A stretch of DNA of 64,000 bases from Pseudomonas silvicola (GTDB lineage Bacteria > Pseudomonadota > Gammaproteobacteria > Pseudomonadales > Pseudomonadaceae): contig NZ_CP093280.1 in NCBI RefSeq assembly GCF_026651855.1, positions 4,256,001 through 4,320,000 on the forward strand. Reading direction: 5' to 3'. Within the stretch, counting starts at the first letter, position 1. Every line of letters starts with the position of its first letter. The position numbers and the translations under genes were made by a program. Of the stretch, positions 46,541-54,648 are shown piece by piece. The notes under the pieces are model-generated. The model was not told the origin of the DNA. It searched no databases and was given only the letters and a program-made list of their open reading frames with translations.

Positions 46541-46720
46541 TCAGGGCTTGCAAGGCTGAGCAGAGCGCCAGGCTGTCTGGGTCGCTGCAATGAGTGCATC
46601 CCAGTCATCTGGAGGGTTGCCCCGGCCCAGCATCTTCTCGAACACGGCGTAGGGGGCGGATTTGCTGCCTGCGGAGCGCAGAAACTCGATATTGCTGCCG
46701 CATGAGTTACACCGGGACAC
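46541..46720 (-). CDS. short hypothetical frame after the kinase gene
   Basis: A 59-codon frame from GTG at 46720 with CNSCG near the N-terminus and a Trp-rich C-terminal helix (DDWDALIAATQTAW). The codon pattern is acceptable, but I see no clear ribosome site. It is on the same strand as the PAS kinase gene and 28 bp downstream of its end. It may be a small zinc-binding protein or a chance frame. Confidence 0.35.
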   Translation of the reverse strand: MSRCNSCGSNIEFLRSAGSKSAPYAVFEKMLGRGNPPDDWDALIAATQTAWRSAQPCKP

Positions 46721-46748
46721 GATCAAAAAATTCGCAAACCTGGGGCCG

Positions 46749-47924
46749 TCACGAAGTCGAACAGGGCAAGGTAACAGTGAACGTCGTGCCACCGGTATCG
46801 GTGGAATTCACGGTCACATCACCGTCATGGGCAACGGCGATCTCGCGAACGATGAACAGGCCCAAACCGACGCTGCGCACATCGTCGTCCTTGTGACTGC
46901 CTCGGGTCATCGGCTCGAACAGCCTGCTGATCACCGGTTCCGGGATGCTCGGGCCGGCGTTGTGCACGGCAAGGGTGGCGGTTGTTTCGTCGATTGTCGA
47001 GAGCAGGCTAATGGGCTTCTGCAGGTCACCGTACGCCACGCTGTTGGCGACCAGATTGCCAATGACCTGCTGGATGCGGTCGGCGTCCACGTGCGCCGTG
47101 CCGGTGCCGTGAGTGTGGTGTATCAGTGTTGCCTGGGGGAAGGCAACGCGCAGTTCATCAAGGCTGCGGCTGACGATGTCGTGCAACCGCTGCGGCTGCT
47201 TGTGAATGGCGATACCGTGTCCAACCCTGGCCAAGGCCAAATCAAGCAGATCGGCGATGATCCGTTGAGCACGGTCTGATGACTGACTGATATGGGTGAG
47301 CAACTGGGCTTCCCGCGGGCTGCGCTCGGCGCGGGCCAGAAAGTCGGCCGCCATCTTGATGGCAGTGAGCGGGTTCTTCAGGTCATGGCTGGCGATGGCG
47401 ACCATCTGTTCGGCAAACAGGGCACGGCGTTGGGATTCTTCGTAGGCAATGCTGAGCTCGCCCTTGATCTGATGCAGGGCGGATTCAGCAACGGTCTTTT
47501 CCCACAGAAGTTCCTCGGCATGCTTGCGTGCACTGAGCAATTCGCGCTCATAACGGTCGCGATCAGTGGTGCCAAACAACGCCAATTCGTAGAACACGCC
47601 GTTGGCATGCTCGCGCCGAACGCCATTGAGCAGCATCGTCACCGTATGTCCGTCATGATGTATCAGGTCCAGCTTCACCTCGGCTACCGAGCCTTGCATC
47701 TGCATCAGCGGCGCCCAGTGGGTTTGGTGGAAGATGCGCCCGCCCATGGTCAACAAGGTCTGGAATCGCAGGCCGAGCAGCGCATGCTGACGGCGGCCGA
47801 TCCACGTGCAGAAGATCGGGTTGGCGCGCAGAATGGTGCCGTCCTCGGTGGTCACGATCAGCCCACAGGGAGCGCCTTCGAACAAGGCATCGCTGTCGGG
47901 GAGTGGCGGGTGTTCAGTCGACAT
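46749..47924 (-). CDS. PAS-domain sensor histidine kinase
   Basis: A 391-residue cytoplasmic kinase: PAS domain (residues about 10-125), a coiled-coil linker (125-170), the phosphoacceptor His180 in IASHDLKNPL, and an ATPase domain with the N box QVIGNLVANSVAYG and G box VGLGLFIVREI. No membrane segment, receiver domain or neighbouring response regulator is present. The start at 47924 lies inside the 3' end of the RsbQ-like hydrolase gene (11-bp overlap), so both proteins are made together. By analogy with RsbQ-RsbP the hydrolase may produce or remove a small hydrophobic ligand that the PAS domain reads. Confidence 0.85.
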   Translation of the reverse strand: MSTEHPPLPDSDALFEGAPCGLIVTTEDGTILRANPIFCTWIGRRQHALLGLRFQTLLTMGGRIFHQTHWAPLMQMQGSVAEVKLDLIHHDGHTVTMLLNGVRREHANGVFYELALFGTTDRDRYERELLSARKHAEELLWEKTVAESALHQIKGELSIAYEESQRRALFAEQMVAIASHDLKNPLTAIKMAADFLARAERSPREAQLLTHISQSSDRAQRIIADLLDLALARVGHGIAIHKQPQRLHDIVSRSLDELRVAFPQATLIHHTHGTGTAHVDADRIQQVIGNLVANSVAYGDLQKPISLLSTIDETTATLAVHNAGPSIPEPVISRLFEPMTRGSHKDDDVRSVGLGLFIVREIAVAHDGDVTVNSTDTGGTTFTVTLPCSTS

Positions 47925-48729
47925 GCTCACGCGCCCAGGGCTGCAGGAAACGGTCCATGGCCTCGGAGCAGGCGCTGGGTGCACTCATGTGCGGGCAGTG
48001 GCCGACGTTGGGCACGATGCACAGGGTGCTGCCGGGTAACAGCGTGTGTAAATAATGACCGACAGCGACAGGCGCGATCAGGTCGTCGGTCGACTGCAGG
48101 ATCAACGTCGGCGTGGTCAGGCCGGCGAGGTCCTGGCGGTTATCGGACAGGAAAGTCACCCGGGCGAACTGCTTTGCAATCTCCGGTTCGGTGCGGCAGA
48201 AGCTGTTGGTCAGTGCCTCTCCCAGGGCTGGCTGGCCTGGAGCGCCCATGATGACCGGGGCCATGGTGCTCGACCAGCCGAGGTAGTTGCTGTCGAGGGT
48301 ATCCAGCAGGGAATGAATATCCTCGAGCGTGAAGCCGCCCACGTAGTCGCCGGAATCGATATAGCAGGGCGACGGCCCGACCATGACGTGAGCTGCGATT
48401 TGCCCAGGTACCAGCCGATCGGCCAGCGCGCCGATCATGGCGCTCACAGAGTGACCGACCAGCACGATGGGGCCAACGCCGTAATGCTGGATGATCTCGA
48501 CCAGGTCCTGCGCATAGCCGCTCAGCGAGCTGTATTTTTCACGGCTGTAGGCGCCAAGGTGCGACTGGCCAGCCCCCACCAGGTCATATAGCACCACCCG
48601 GAAACGGCCGAGGAAGTGCGGGTACAGGTAGTGCCACATGGTCTGGTCGCATCCAAAGCCGTGGGAAAACACCAGCGTGGCGGGGCCGTCGCCCAGAACG
48701 GTAATGTTGTTGCGCTGCGCAAGATCCAC
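47914..48729 (-). CDS. RsbQ-like alpha/beta hydrolase
   Basis: A 271-residue hydrolase of the RsbQ/KAI2/D14 group. Ser94 lies in GHSVS, Asp216 in STDDLIAP and His244 in GHCPHM, with spacing as in RsbQ. Conserved surface stretches are SHGFGCDQTMW and VMVGPSPCYI. In Bacillus RsbQ works with the PAS phosphatase RsbP in energy-stress sensing; in plants the relatives perceive strigolactones and karrikins. Here the partner is a PAS histidine kinase coupled by overlap. Substrate unknown. Confidence 0.85.
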   Translation of the reverse strand: MDLAQRNNITVLGDGPATLVFSHGFGCDQTMWHYLYPHFLGRFRVVLYDLVGAGQSHLGAYSREKYSSLSGYAQDLVEIIQHYGVGPIVLVGHSVSAMIGALADRLVPGQIAAHVMVGPSPCYIDSGDYVGGFTLEDIHSLLDTLDSNYLGWSSTMAPVIMGAPGQPALGEALTNSFCRTEPEIAKQFARVTFLSDNRQDLAGLTTPTLILQSTDDLIAPVAVGHYLHTLLPGSTLCIVPNVGHCPHMSAPSACSEAMDRFLQPWAREHVD

Positions 48730-48975
48730 GTGATTGCTCCTTTGGGCCAGAGCCTACCGGGCTGTGGTGGAGGGATGATGCCTTTCAGGGCGTGCAAAAG
48801 GCAACCTGACGCTCACTGTGCCCCAACCGGGAAAGCAGAACCCATGCGGCGGCAAGGGCCCGTTGTTTATCGATGGGCATGATCGTACCTGCCGCTTGGA
48901 TACGAGGCTGACGCCAGCTCGGGCGCAAGCGTTTTGACGGTAGGCGCCCGATCAACACACATTGCTCGGAAAACC

Positions 48976-49482
48976 TTAATCAGGTGCAAACCAGGCCATT
49001 GTGATATCGGCAATGAATGTGCCGTCGGGTAGCAGAATTCGCTTTTCCAAGCGTCCTTCCTCAATAAAACCAAACTTTCCGTACAGGCGTCGGGCCCGCA
49101 CATTGGTTTCACGCACGCGTAGCTCGATCTTCAGCAGGCCGGGCCGGGCTTGGGCCCATTTCAGAAGTGCGGTCATCAGCGCTTCACCCACGCCTTGCCC
49201 GAGGTTGTCGGGATGCACAACGATAGTCAGACTATAGACGTGGGCGAGCGCCTTGAGGCTGTTAGGCTCCAGCAGAGCATGACCGACCACCAAGCCCCCT
49301 CGCTCGGCCACTGCGTAAAAACCCTCACGACCCAATACCTCGATTTTTTTCTCAAAGGATTCATAGCTGAGTTCACTCGGGCGGGATATCAGCAGCCCAG
49401 GTGTGCGAGCGGTTTCGCGCTCAGCGTCGCACAGCACAACTGCGTCAGCGATCAAGGCGTTTCGAATGGTCAGGTCGTTCAA
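48976..49482 (-). CDS. GNAT N-acetyltransferase
   Basis: A 168-residue acetyltransferase with the acetyl-CoA loop HPDNLGQGVGEALM (about residues 100-113) and the RRLYGKFGFIEEGRLEKR end typical of RimI-like enzymes. The start is taken as TTG at 49482 because GGAGG lies 7 bases upstream and the family N-terminus (LTIRNALIADA) begins there; a frame from ATG 49578 is longer. It acetylates an amine or N-terminus; the substrate is unknown. The 48730-48975 gap upstream of the hydrolase has no gene. Confidence 0.82.
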   Translation of the reverse strand: MNDLTIRNALIADAVVLCDAERETARTPGLLISRPSELSYESFEKKIEVLGREGFYAVAERGGLVVGHALLEPNSLKALAHVYSLTIVVHPDNLGQGVGEALMTALLKWAQARPGLLKIELRVRETNVRARRLYGKFGFIEEGRLEKRILLPDGTFIADITMAWFAPD

Positions 49483-49886
49483 GCAGCTGCCTCCTGATGG
49501 GTAAGTCAGGTCAATTTTGTAAGCGGTTGAATATGCCTGGTTTGCTGAGACCGATGCCGGGATAGCGGCCGACGGCAAACAGGAAGCTAATCATGGAAGT
49601 CAGTGGTATTTGCTCAGAGACTGTCCGGATCTCCGAAAAACATTTGGACAGAGCTCTAGCAAGCGGGTTTCCGCTGAAAAAATCGAAGTTATACCCCCAC
49701 TTGTACCCCCAGTCGCACTGCGTGGATCCGGGATCGAGAATCGGGATTTACGTCAGCGGCCCCGTCCACGAATGGCTGTTTGTCAGTGTAACGCAACGTC
49801 CTGACGGGGTTGGATGTGCACCAGCACTCTGATCATGACACCGGGTGGGGATGCTAGGGCAGGCTGTAATAACCTATCGCACCGTG

Positions 49887-49923
49887 GGGCCTCCCTCCGG
49901 CTTTGCGTGACGGAGTGAGGCCC
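49887..49923. terminator. 12-bp-stem hairpin
   Basis: GGGCCTC-C-CTCCG pairs with CGGAG-T-GAGGCCC around an 11-base loop. There is no T-run, so it may be a terminator-like or REP-like palindrome. Confidence 0.4.
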
Positions 49924-49942
49924 TGCTTGATCAATGCCTGGC

Positions 49943-49963
49943 AGCCGGGTTCACGACCCGGCT
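49943..49963. terminator. 8-bp-stem hairpin after adhP
   Basis: AGCCGGGT-TCACG-ACCCGGCT is a perfect stem-loop 70 bp beyond the adhP stop and may end its transcript. Confidence 0.45.
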
Positions 49964-50032
49964 CTCAGGGGGTTGCAACCGTTTCGCCGCCAGCGCAAAG
50001 GTAGCGCGGTCGGCCATCGCCAGCGCTCTTTT

Positions 50033-51067
50033 CTAGCCGATTGCCAGCACGGTACGCCCCACCAGTGCACCTTTACGCATGCGCTCGAAAATCTCGTTGA
50101 TATTGTCCAGGTTGTCCTTGACCACCTGCGCGCGTACCTTGCCCCTGGCAGCAAACGCAACCGCTTCGTTGAGGTCCTGGCGGGTGCCGATGTTGGAGCC
50201 GGTGATGCTCAGTTCCCAGCCGGATATGGCCGAGATCGAAGCGCGCACGGTGTCGGCCGAACCGCCTGGCAAGCCGATGAACACCGCCGTACCGCCTGGG
50301 CGCAACATGGCCACCGACTGTTCGAACGCCGCGTTGGCCACGGCAGTGACCACGGCGGCATGCACGCCACCGGGGATTTTTTCGCGCAGGGTTTCAACCG
50401 GATTATCCAGGGCGTTGATCAGGCACTCGGCACCGTAGCTGCGAGCCAGTTCCAGCTTGTCCTCAGACACATCAACCGCCACCACCCGCAACCCCATGGC
50501 GATGGCGTACTGCACGGCGACATGCCCCAGGCCGCCGATGCCTAGCACGGCCACCCATTGCCCCAGGGTTGCCCGCGAGCGTTTCAGGCCGCGGTACGTG
50601 GTTATCCCGGCGCACAGAATGGGCGCCAGTTCATACAGGTCGACATTGTCGGGGATGTTGGCGACGAACGCGGCGGGCGCCACCATGTATTCGGCGTAAC
50701 CGCCAGGCTTGGTGTAGCCGGTGGACTCGCTTTTCGGGCAAATGGTTTCCATCCCGCCCAGGCAGAACTCGCACGTACCGCAGGCACTGTACAGCCAAGG
50801 GACGCCGACGATGCTGCCGACGACGGGCTCCTGCACGCCGCTGCCCAGCGCCACCACTTGCCCGGTGATTTCATGGCCGGGGATCAGCGGCAGTACCGGT
50901 TGCGCCGCCCAGTCGCCGTCCATGGCGTGCAAGTCGCTGTGGCACACTCCGCAGGCGGTAATGCGGATCAGCACTTCGCCAGGGCCAGGTTGGGGTACCG
51001 GTACTTGCTGGATTTGCAAAGGGCCACCGATTTGATGCAATACAGCGGCTTTCATCATCGTTTGCAT
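50033..51067 (-). CDS. adhP: zinc alcohol dehydrogenase AdhP
   Basis: A 344-residue medium-chain dehydrogenase. The catalytic zinc site begins with the Cys in GVCHSDLH, structural zinc is held by CGTCEFCLGGMETIC, and the NAD loop is GIGGLGHVAVQYA (about residues 172-184). It oxidises ethanol and other primary alcohols. AGGAG precedes the ATG. It is a monocistronic gene as far as visible. Confidence 0.88.
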   Translation of the reverse strand: MQTMMKAAVLHQIGGPLQIQQVPVPQPGPGEVLIRITACGVCHSDLHAMDGDWAAQPVLPLIPGHEITGQVVALGSGVQEPVVGSIVGVPWLYSACGTCEFCLGGMETICPKSESTGYTKPGGYAEYMVAPAAFVANIPDNVDLYELAPILCAGITTYRGLKRSRATLGQWVAVLGIGGLGHVAVQYAIAMGLRVVAVDVSEDKLELARSYGAECLINALDNPVETLREKIPGGVHAAVVTAVANAAFEQSVAMLRPGGTAVFIGLPGGSADTVRASISAISGWELSITGSNIGTRQDLNEAVAFAARGKVRAQVVKDNLDNINEIFERMRKGALVGRTVLAIG

Positions 51068-51259
51068 GTTGCGCTCCTGAGGTCAGTATCAAGTTGAACG
51101 GGACAGTCAATGTCAAATGGCAGGCAATGGTTCACCCGGTCCCGATAACTAAGTTGTCGGGATGCAAGTAACAGTTCGTATTTATATGGTGTGAAGTATG
51201 GCTGTTTTAATTATTCTCAACCGGTATCGGGTGCTGCCGGAAACAGCACCCGTCATTGT

Positions 51260-51862
51260 TCAGTAGAGTGCAGGCGTGGCCGTCCAGATCAATTCACAGG
51301 GTTCATCGCCAATGCACCAGAAGCGCACTTGCCGCACCCCTTCGAAGGCAAAGGCGTCCTGGGGCTGGATGATGGTCTGCTGGCCATCCACTTCCAGGCC
51401 CATGCTACCGCTGAGCAACACGCCGGTCTCGGCCACGCCGCGGGCGGTATAGACACCGGAGTCGCCGCCAGGCTGCACCACGATGCGCATCATCTGCACG
51501 CTGGAGCAGGCGTCCGGGGTCAGCAGTTGTTTGATCATGCCCTTGGCGCCCAGGTCCAGGGTGCGCCGCTGGCTGGCTGGCAGCACGTAGCTGGCCGCGT
51601 CGCTGGACAGCGGTTCATGGCGCTCGAACAGCCAGCCCATGGGCATGCCCAGCACAGCGCAGATCTGGCGCAACGAACGCAGGGACGGGGAGGAAACCCC
51701 ACGCTCCACCTGGCTCAGCTGACCAACCGACAGGCCACTGCGCTCGGCGACGTCCTGCAGCGAGAGCCCTTTGATCTTGCGGCGCAGGCGCAGTTTGTTG
51801 CCAACATCCTGATGGGCTTCCTGATCGACATCGCCAGCGGAGTCGGTCGGTTGGTCATGCAT
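51260..51862 (-). CDS. XRE regulator with cupin domain
   Basis: A 200-residue two-domain regulator. The N-terminal Cro-type helix-turn-helix spans about residues 22-76 (LRLRRKIKGLSLQDVAERSG, then SVGQLSQVERG) and the C-terminal single cupin about 115-195 (GVAETGVLLSGSMGLEVDG). Proteins of this kind (PuuR group) control amine, polyamine or amino-acid catabolism and sense the substrate in the cupin. It stands after the FAD oxidase gene on the same strand. TTG at 51868 is an alternative start. The 24-bp palindrome at 53345 is a likely target. Confidence 0.85.
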   Translation of the reverse strand: MHDQPTDSAGDVDQEAHQDVGNKLRLRRKIKGLSLQDVAERSGLSVGQLSQVERGVSSPSLRSLRQICAVLGMPMGWLFERHEPLSSDAASYVLPASQRRTLDLGAKGMIKQLLTPDACSSVQMMRIVVQPGGDSGVYTARGVAETGVLLSGSMGLEVDGQQTIIQPQDAFAFEGVRQVRFWCIGDEPCELIWTATPALY

Positions 51863-51921
51863 GTCCAAAATCAGATTCCTCTCTCACGGTCTTGGCCGTG
51901 AGCATTAAAAAAGGGGGCGGC

Positions 51922-53217
51922 TTATACCTTGAGTCGATCCAGCAGATCGTACCAACGGGCATACAGTTGGGCTACTACGGGGGTCAAGCCATGCAGGGGG
52001 ATGGGCTGCAGTGGAAGGGTGGGGAAGTCGACCTGCTGGGCGCTGGCGCCGCCAGCGCGTTGCGCCAGCAATTTGCCCATCATGGTCGCCATTGCCACGC
52101 CGCGGCCATTATAACCAAGCCCGGCGAACATGTTCGGCGCCAGTTCGTGCAGATGCGGCAGGAAATCCCGCGTCATGGCCACGCAGCCGGTCCACACGTA
52201 CTCAAGCTCCATCCCGGCCAGTTGCGGGAACAGGATCAGCATGTCGCGGTGCAGGTCGCGGGCGTCGGTGAGGGTCACGTTGTCCTTGTGCGGTGCGCGG
52301 GCACCGATGATGAATCGCCCGGCGGCGTCCAGGCGACTGTAGCGCAACACGCGGCGGGTTTCCGAGACGCTCTGGCCGCCAGGCAGCAGGGTGTCGCGCA
52401 CGGACGCCGGCAGCGGTCGGGTAGCGATTTGCAGCGAATAGGCCGGCACCACGGTTTCACGCAGCCCGGGCCACAGGTTCTGCTGCTGGTGGGCGTTGTT
52501 GCCAATCACTACCTGCCGTGCATGCACCCGGCCGCCGGGGGTGTGCACCACCCAGCCGGCCGCGTCACGCTCAATGCGCGTGGCAGGGCTGTGGGTGAAC
52601 AGCCGGGCGCCCAGTTTGATCGCCGCCGCCGCCAGGCCCCGGGCATAGGACAGTGGCTGCACGGTGCCGCCGCGCGGGTCCAGCCAGGCCCCTTCGTACC
52701 ATTGGCTGCCGATGGCCTTGGCCGCTTCGCGCTTGTCCAACTGGAAGGTCTGCACGCCGCGCGCGCGCCATTGACGAGCCCGTTCGGCCTGCAGCTCAAG
52801 GCCACTTTGCGAGTGTGCGCCCTGCAGCCAGCCTTCGCGGCGGGCCTCGCAGTCGATGGCGTAGCGCTGGATCAATTCGAACACCAGGTCCGCCGTGCCG
52901 CCAGCGGTCTTGACCATGCGCGGGCCCATGTCCGGGCCAAACATCTGCTCCAGTTCGTCGGGGTTGTACTTGAGCCCGGCGATTACCTGGCCGCCATTGC
53001 GCCCCGAGGCGCCCCAACCGATCTCGTTGGCCTCCAGCAACACGCAGTCGGTGCCGGCCTCGGCCAGGTGCAGGGCACACGACAGCCCGGTGTAGCCGCC
53101 GCCGATGATGACCACCTGGGTGCGCTGCTCACCCAGCAGGCGCTCCAGGTGGGGGGCGGGGCTGGCGGTGGCTGACCACAGTGACGGGGGCAGTGCAGTT
53201 GAGGCTGGGCTGTTCAT
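51922..53217 (-). CDS. FAD-dependent amine oxidase (PuuB/OrdL-like)
   Basis: A 431-residue DAO-family flavoenzyme. The FAD motif is GGGYTGLSCALHLAEAG (about residues 39-55), followed by GWGASGRNGGQV, and the C-terminal GLGYNGRGVAMATMMGK closes the flavin site. The order and length match gamma-glutamylputrescine oxidase type proteins, which release an aldehyde, ammonia and H2O2 from an amine. It is divergent from the cupin/transport operon and next to the XRE-cupin regulator. Confidence 0.85.
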   Translation of the reverse strand: MNSPASTALPPSLWSATASPAPHLERLLGEQRTQVVIIGGGYTGLSCALHLAEAGTDCVLLEANEIGWGASGRNGGQVIAGLKYNPDELEQMFGPDMGPRMVKTAGGTADLVFELIQRYAIDCEARREGWLQGAHSQSGLELQAERARQWRARGVQTFQLDKREAAKAIGSQWYEGAWLDPRGGTVQPLSYARGLAAAAIKLGARLFTHSPATRIERDAAGWVVHTPGGRVHARQVVIGNNAHQQQNLWPGLRETVVPAYSLQIATRPLPASVRDTLLPGGQSVSETRRVLRYSRLDAAGRFIIGARAPHKDNVTLTDARDLHRDMLILFPQLAGMELEYVWTGCVAMTRDFLPHLHELAPNMFAGLGYNGRGVAMATMMGKLLAQRAGGASAQQVDFPTLPLQPIPLHGLTPVVAQLYARWYDLLDRLKV

Positions 53218-53344
53218 GAAATCTCCGGAGAAGCGCTGGCCTGTTGTTCGCCATGGTCTGTCGGCGAAGGACGGTCAGCAAAGGTCTGTCAGCGAAAATC
53301 CTAGGAGCAAAAATGATGAAAGTCAAAATAGTTTCACGCAAAAC

Positions 53345-53368
53345 TGAAAATATCGTTAATTATTTTCA
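53345..53368. promoter_or_regulatory. 24-bp operator-like palindrome
   Basis: Perfect 8-bp arms TGAAAATA / TATTTTCA are separated by 8 bases, midway in the 212-bp divergent gap between the FAD oxidase and the cupin gene. A related half, AAAATAGTTTCA, is 30 bp away. It is a candidate site for the XRE-cupin regulator. Confidence 0.6.
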
Positions 53369-53429
53369 TTTTCGTGTTCAGTCTAGATTTGCACCATCAT
53401 TTCGACGTTAACGTTTGTGAGGAGATTTC

Positions 53430-53756
53430 ATGTCAGCCGCGTCCATCCGTTTTGACCAGCACCGCCAGGCAGACGCCAAGCCGGTCTTCAGCGAATGCCT
53501 GTTTGGCGAGTCCGGCGGGCCCGCCAACAGTGGCTTCTGGGCTTCGGAGCCGGGGTGTATCGAGGTGGCGTTCAACCAGGATCAGTTCGAGTTCTGCTCC
53601 ATTCTGGAGGGCCAGGTGCGCCTGACCGACAGCCAGGGGCGGGTCGAGCTCTACAACGCCGGCGACGCATTCATCATGCCGGGTGGCTTCAAGGGCACCT
53701 GGGAAACCGTGCAACCGGTGCGCAAGTTCTATGTGATCTGTGACCTGCAGGGCTGA
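53430..53756 (+). CDS. small cupin protein (DUF861 type)
   Basis: A 108-residue single cupin with GFWASEPGCIEVAF, FCSILEGQVRLTD and DAFIMPGGFKGTWE, the pattern of the cupin_3/DUF861 group related to ureidoglycine aminohydrolase. The usual metal His are replaced, so binding without catalysis is possible. GAGGAG precedes the ATG. It is the first gene of the rightward amine operon. Confidence 0.8.
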   Translation: MSAASIRFDQHRQADAKPVFSECLFGESGGPANSGFWASEPGCIEVAFNQDQFEFCSILEGQVRLTDSQGRVELYNAGDAFIMPGGFKGTWETVQPVRKFYVICDLQG

Positions 53757-53788
53757 TGACCCTCGGGTCCGGTCAAGGAGAAATGTCG

Positions 53789-54283
53789 ATGAAACATACC
53801 CTCAGAAGTGTTGGCCTTGCCGCGCTGATGATCGCCGCCGGCCAGGCCAATGCCGCCAATGACACCGTTGCCCCGGCCAACGCCGGGGTCATCAGCCGCT
53901 ACATGGCGGCCTGGAACGCCCACGACCCGGAAAACGCCGCCAGCTACCTGGCGGCCAATGTCGAATGCATCGACGCCTCGGTCGGTGAGGCACAGAAGGG
54001 CCGCGAGGCTGCCCGCGACAACGTGATCAAGGTGTTCATGGCCGCCGTGCCGGACCTGACCTGGACGATGCGCGGCACGCCGATTGTCAGCAAGGACGGC
54101 ATCGCCTTCGAATGGACCTTCAGCGGTACCAACACCGGGGCGTGGGACGCCAGCACCCCGGCCACCGGCAAGAAGATCTCGTTTGACGGGGTCAGCTATA
54201 TCCGCATCAAGGACAAGCAGATTGCCTATGAAGGGGATTATTACGACGCCCTGGGCCTGCACAAGCAATTGGGCTGGCAATAA
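53789..54283 (+). CDS. exported SnoaL-like (NTF2-fold) protein
   Basis: A 164-residue protein with a signal peptide (residues 1-22, ending QANA) and a mature NTF2-like domain: YMAAWNAHDPENAASYLAAN and the FDGVSYIRIKDKQI strand pair are typical of SnoaL polyketide-cyclase-like proteins. The start is set by AAGGAG 8 bases upstream. Periplasmic location suggests substrate binding or isomerisation before uptake; the function is unknown. Confidence 0.8.
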   Translation: MKHTLRSVGLAALMIAAGQANAANDTVAPANAGVISRYMAAWNAHDPENAASYLAANVECIDASVGEAQKGREAARDNVIKVFMAAVPDLTWTMRGTPIVSKDGIAFEWTFSGTNTGAWDASTPATGKKISFDGVSYIRIKDKQIAYEGDYYDALGLHKQLGWQ

Positions 54284-54424
54284 CGCGAACTGGACGTAAT
54301 CGATGTGTCACCTGGGAAGGCATCCATTGTGCTGTAAATAATAAAAAGCAAGTTGCTCGAACTTTAAACACTGCCTCTAAATTTAATAATCGGACCGAGC
54401 CCCCACGAGGCCGGAGAGGATAAA

Positions 54425-54637
54425 ATGAGCGATATAAAAATTGGCACGGATGCCCATATCGTCAATGACGATCGGAGCCTGGATCAGGACCTGGTGCGTC
54501 AGTTGAATGCCATTCTGGGCGATCAGCACACCGCGTCGGACTGTTGGCAATCGGCCAATGGCATGTTAGTCGAATCGTGTGTGTGGTTACTTATCGCGGC
54601 CGCTATCTGGGTCGTTACTTTAGTCTTTCTGGGGTAA
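54425..54637 (+). CDS. small single-span membrane protein
   Basis: A 70-residue protein with a polar N-terminal half and one membrane segment at the C-terminus (about residues 48-69, VESCVWLLIAAAIWVVTLVF). GGAGAGG precedes the ATG. It ends 11 bp before the NCS1 permease gene, so it is probably its small partner, as small membrane proteins accompany several sodium symporters. No family recognised. Confidence 0.7.
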   Translation: MSDIKIGTDAHIVNDDRSLDQDLVRQLNAILGDQHTASDCWQSANGMLVESCVWLLIAAAIWVVTLVFLG

Positions 54638-54648
54638 CGGGAGCCGCC

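Larger units (their letters stand above)
49483..50032. other. 550-bp gap without a clear gene
   Basis: This contains two G/C hairpins (listed separately) and an AT-richer, otherwise ordinary stretch from 49590 to 49830 with short frames that lack ribosome sites. Lower coding bias here than in neighbours suggests decayed or foreign DNA. Nothing identifiable. Confidence 0.4.

Noticed and set aside
49593-49832. 79-codon frame, considered as an integrase or phage remnant
   Set aside because: No ribosome site, no recombinase motif and no tRNA or attachment repeat nearby.
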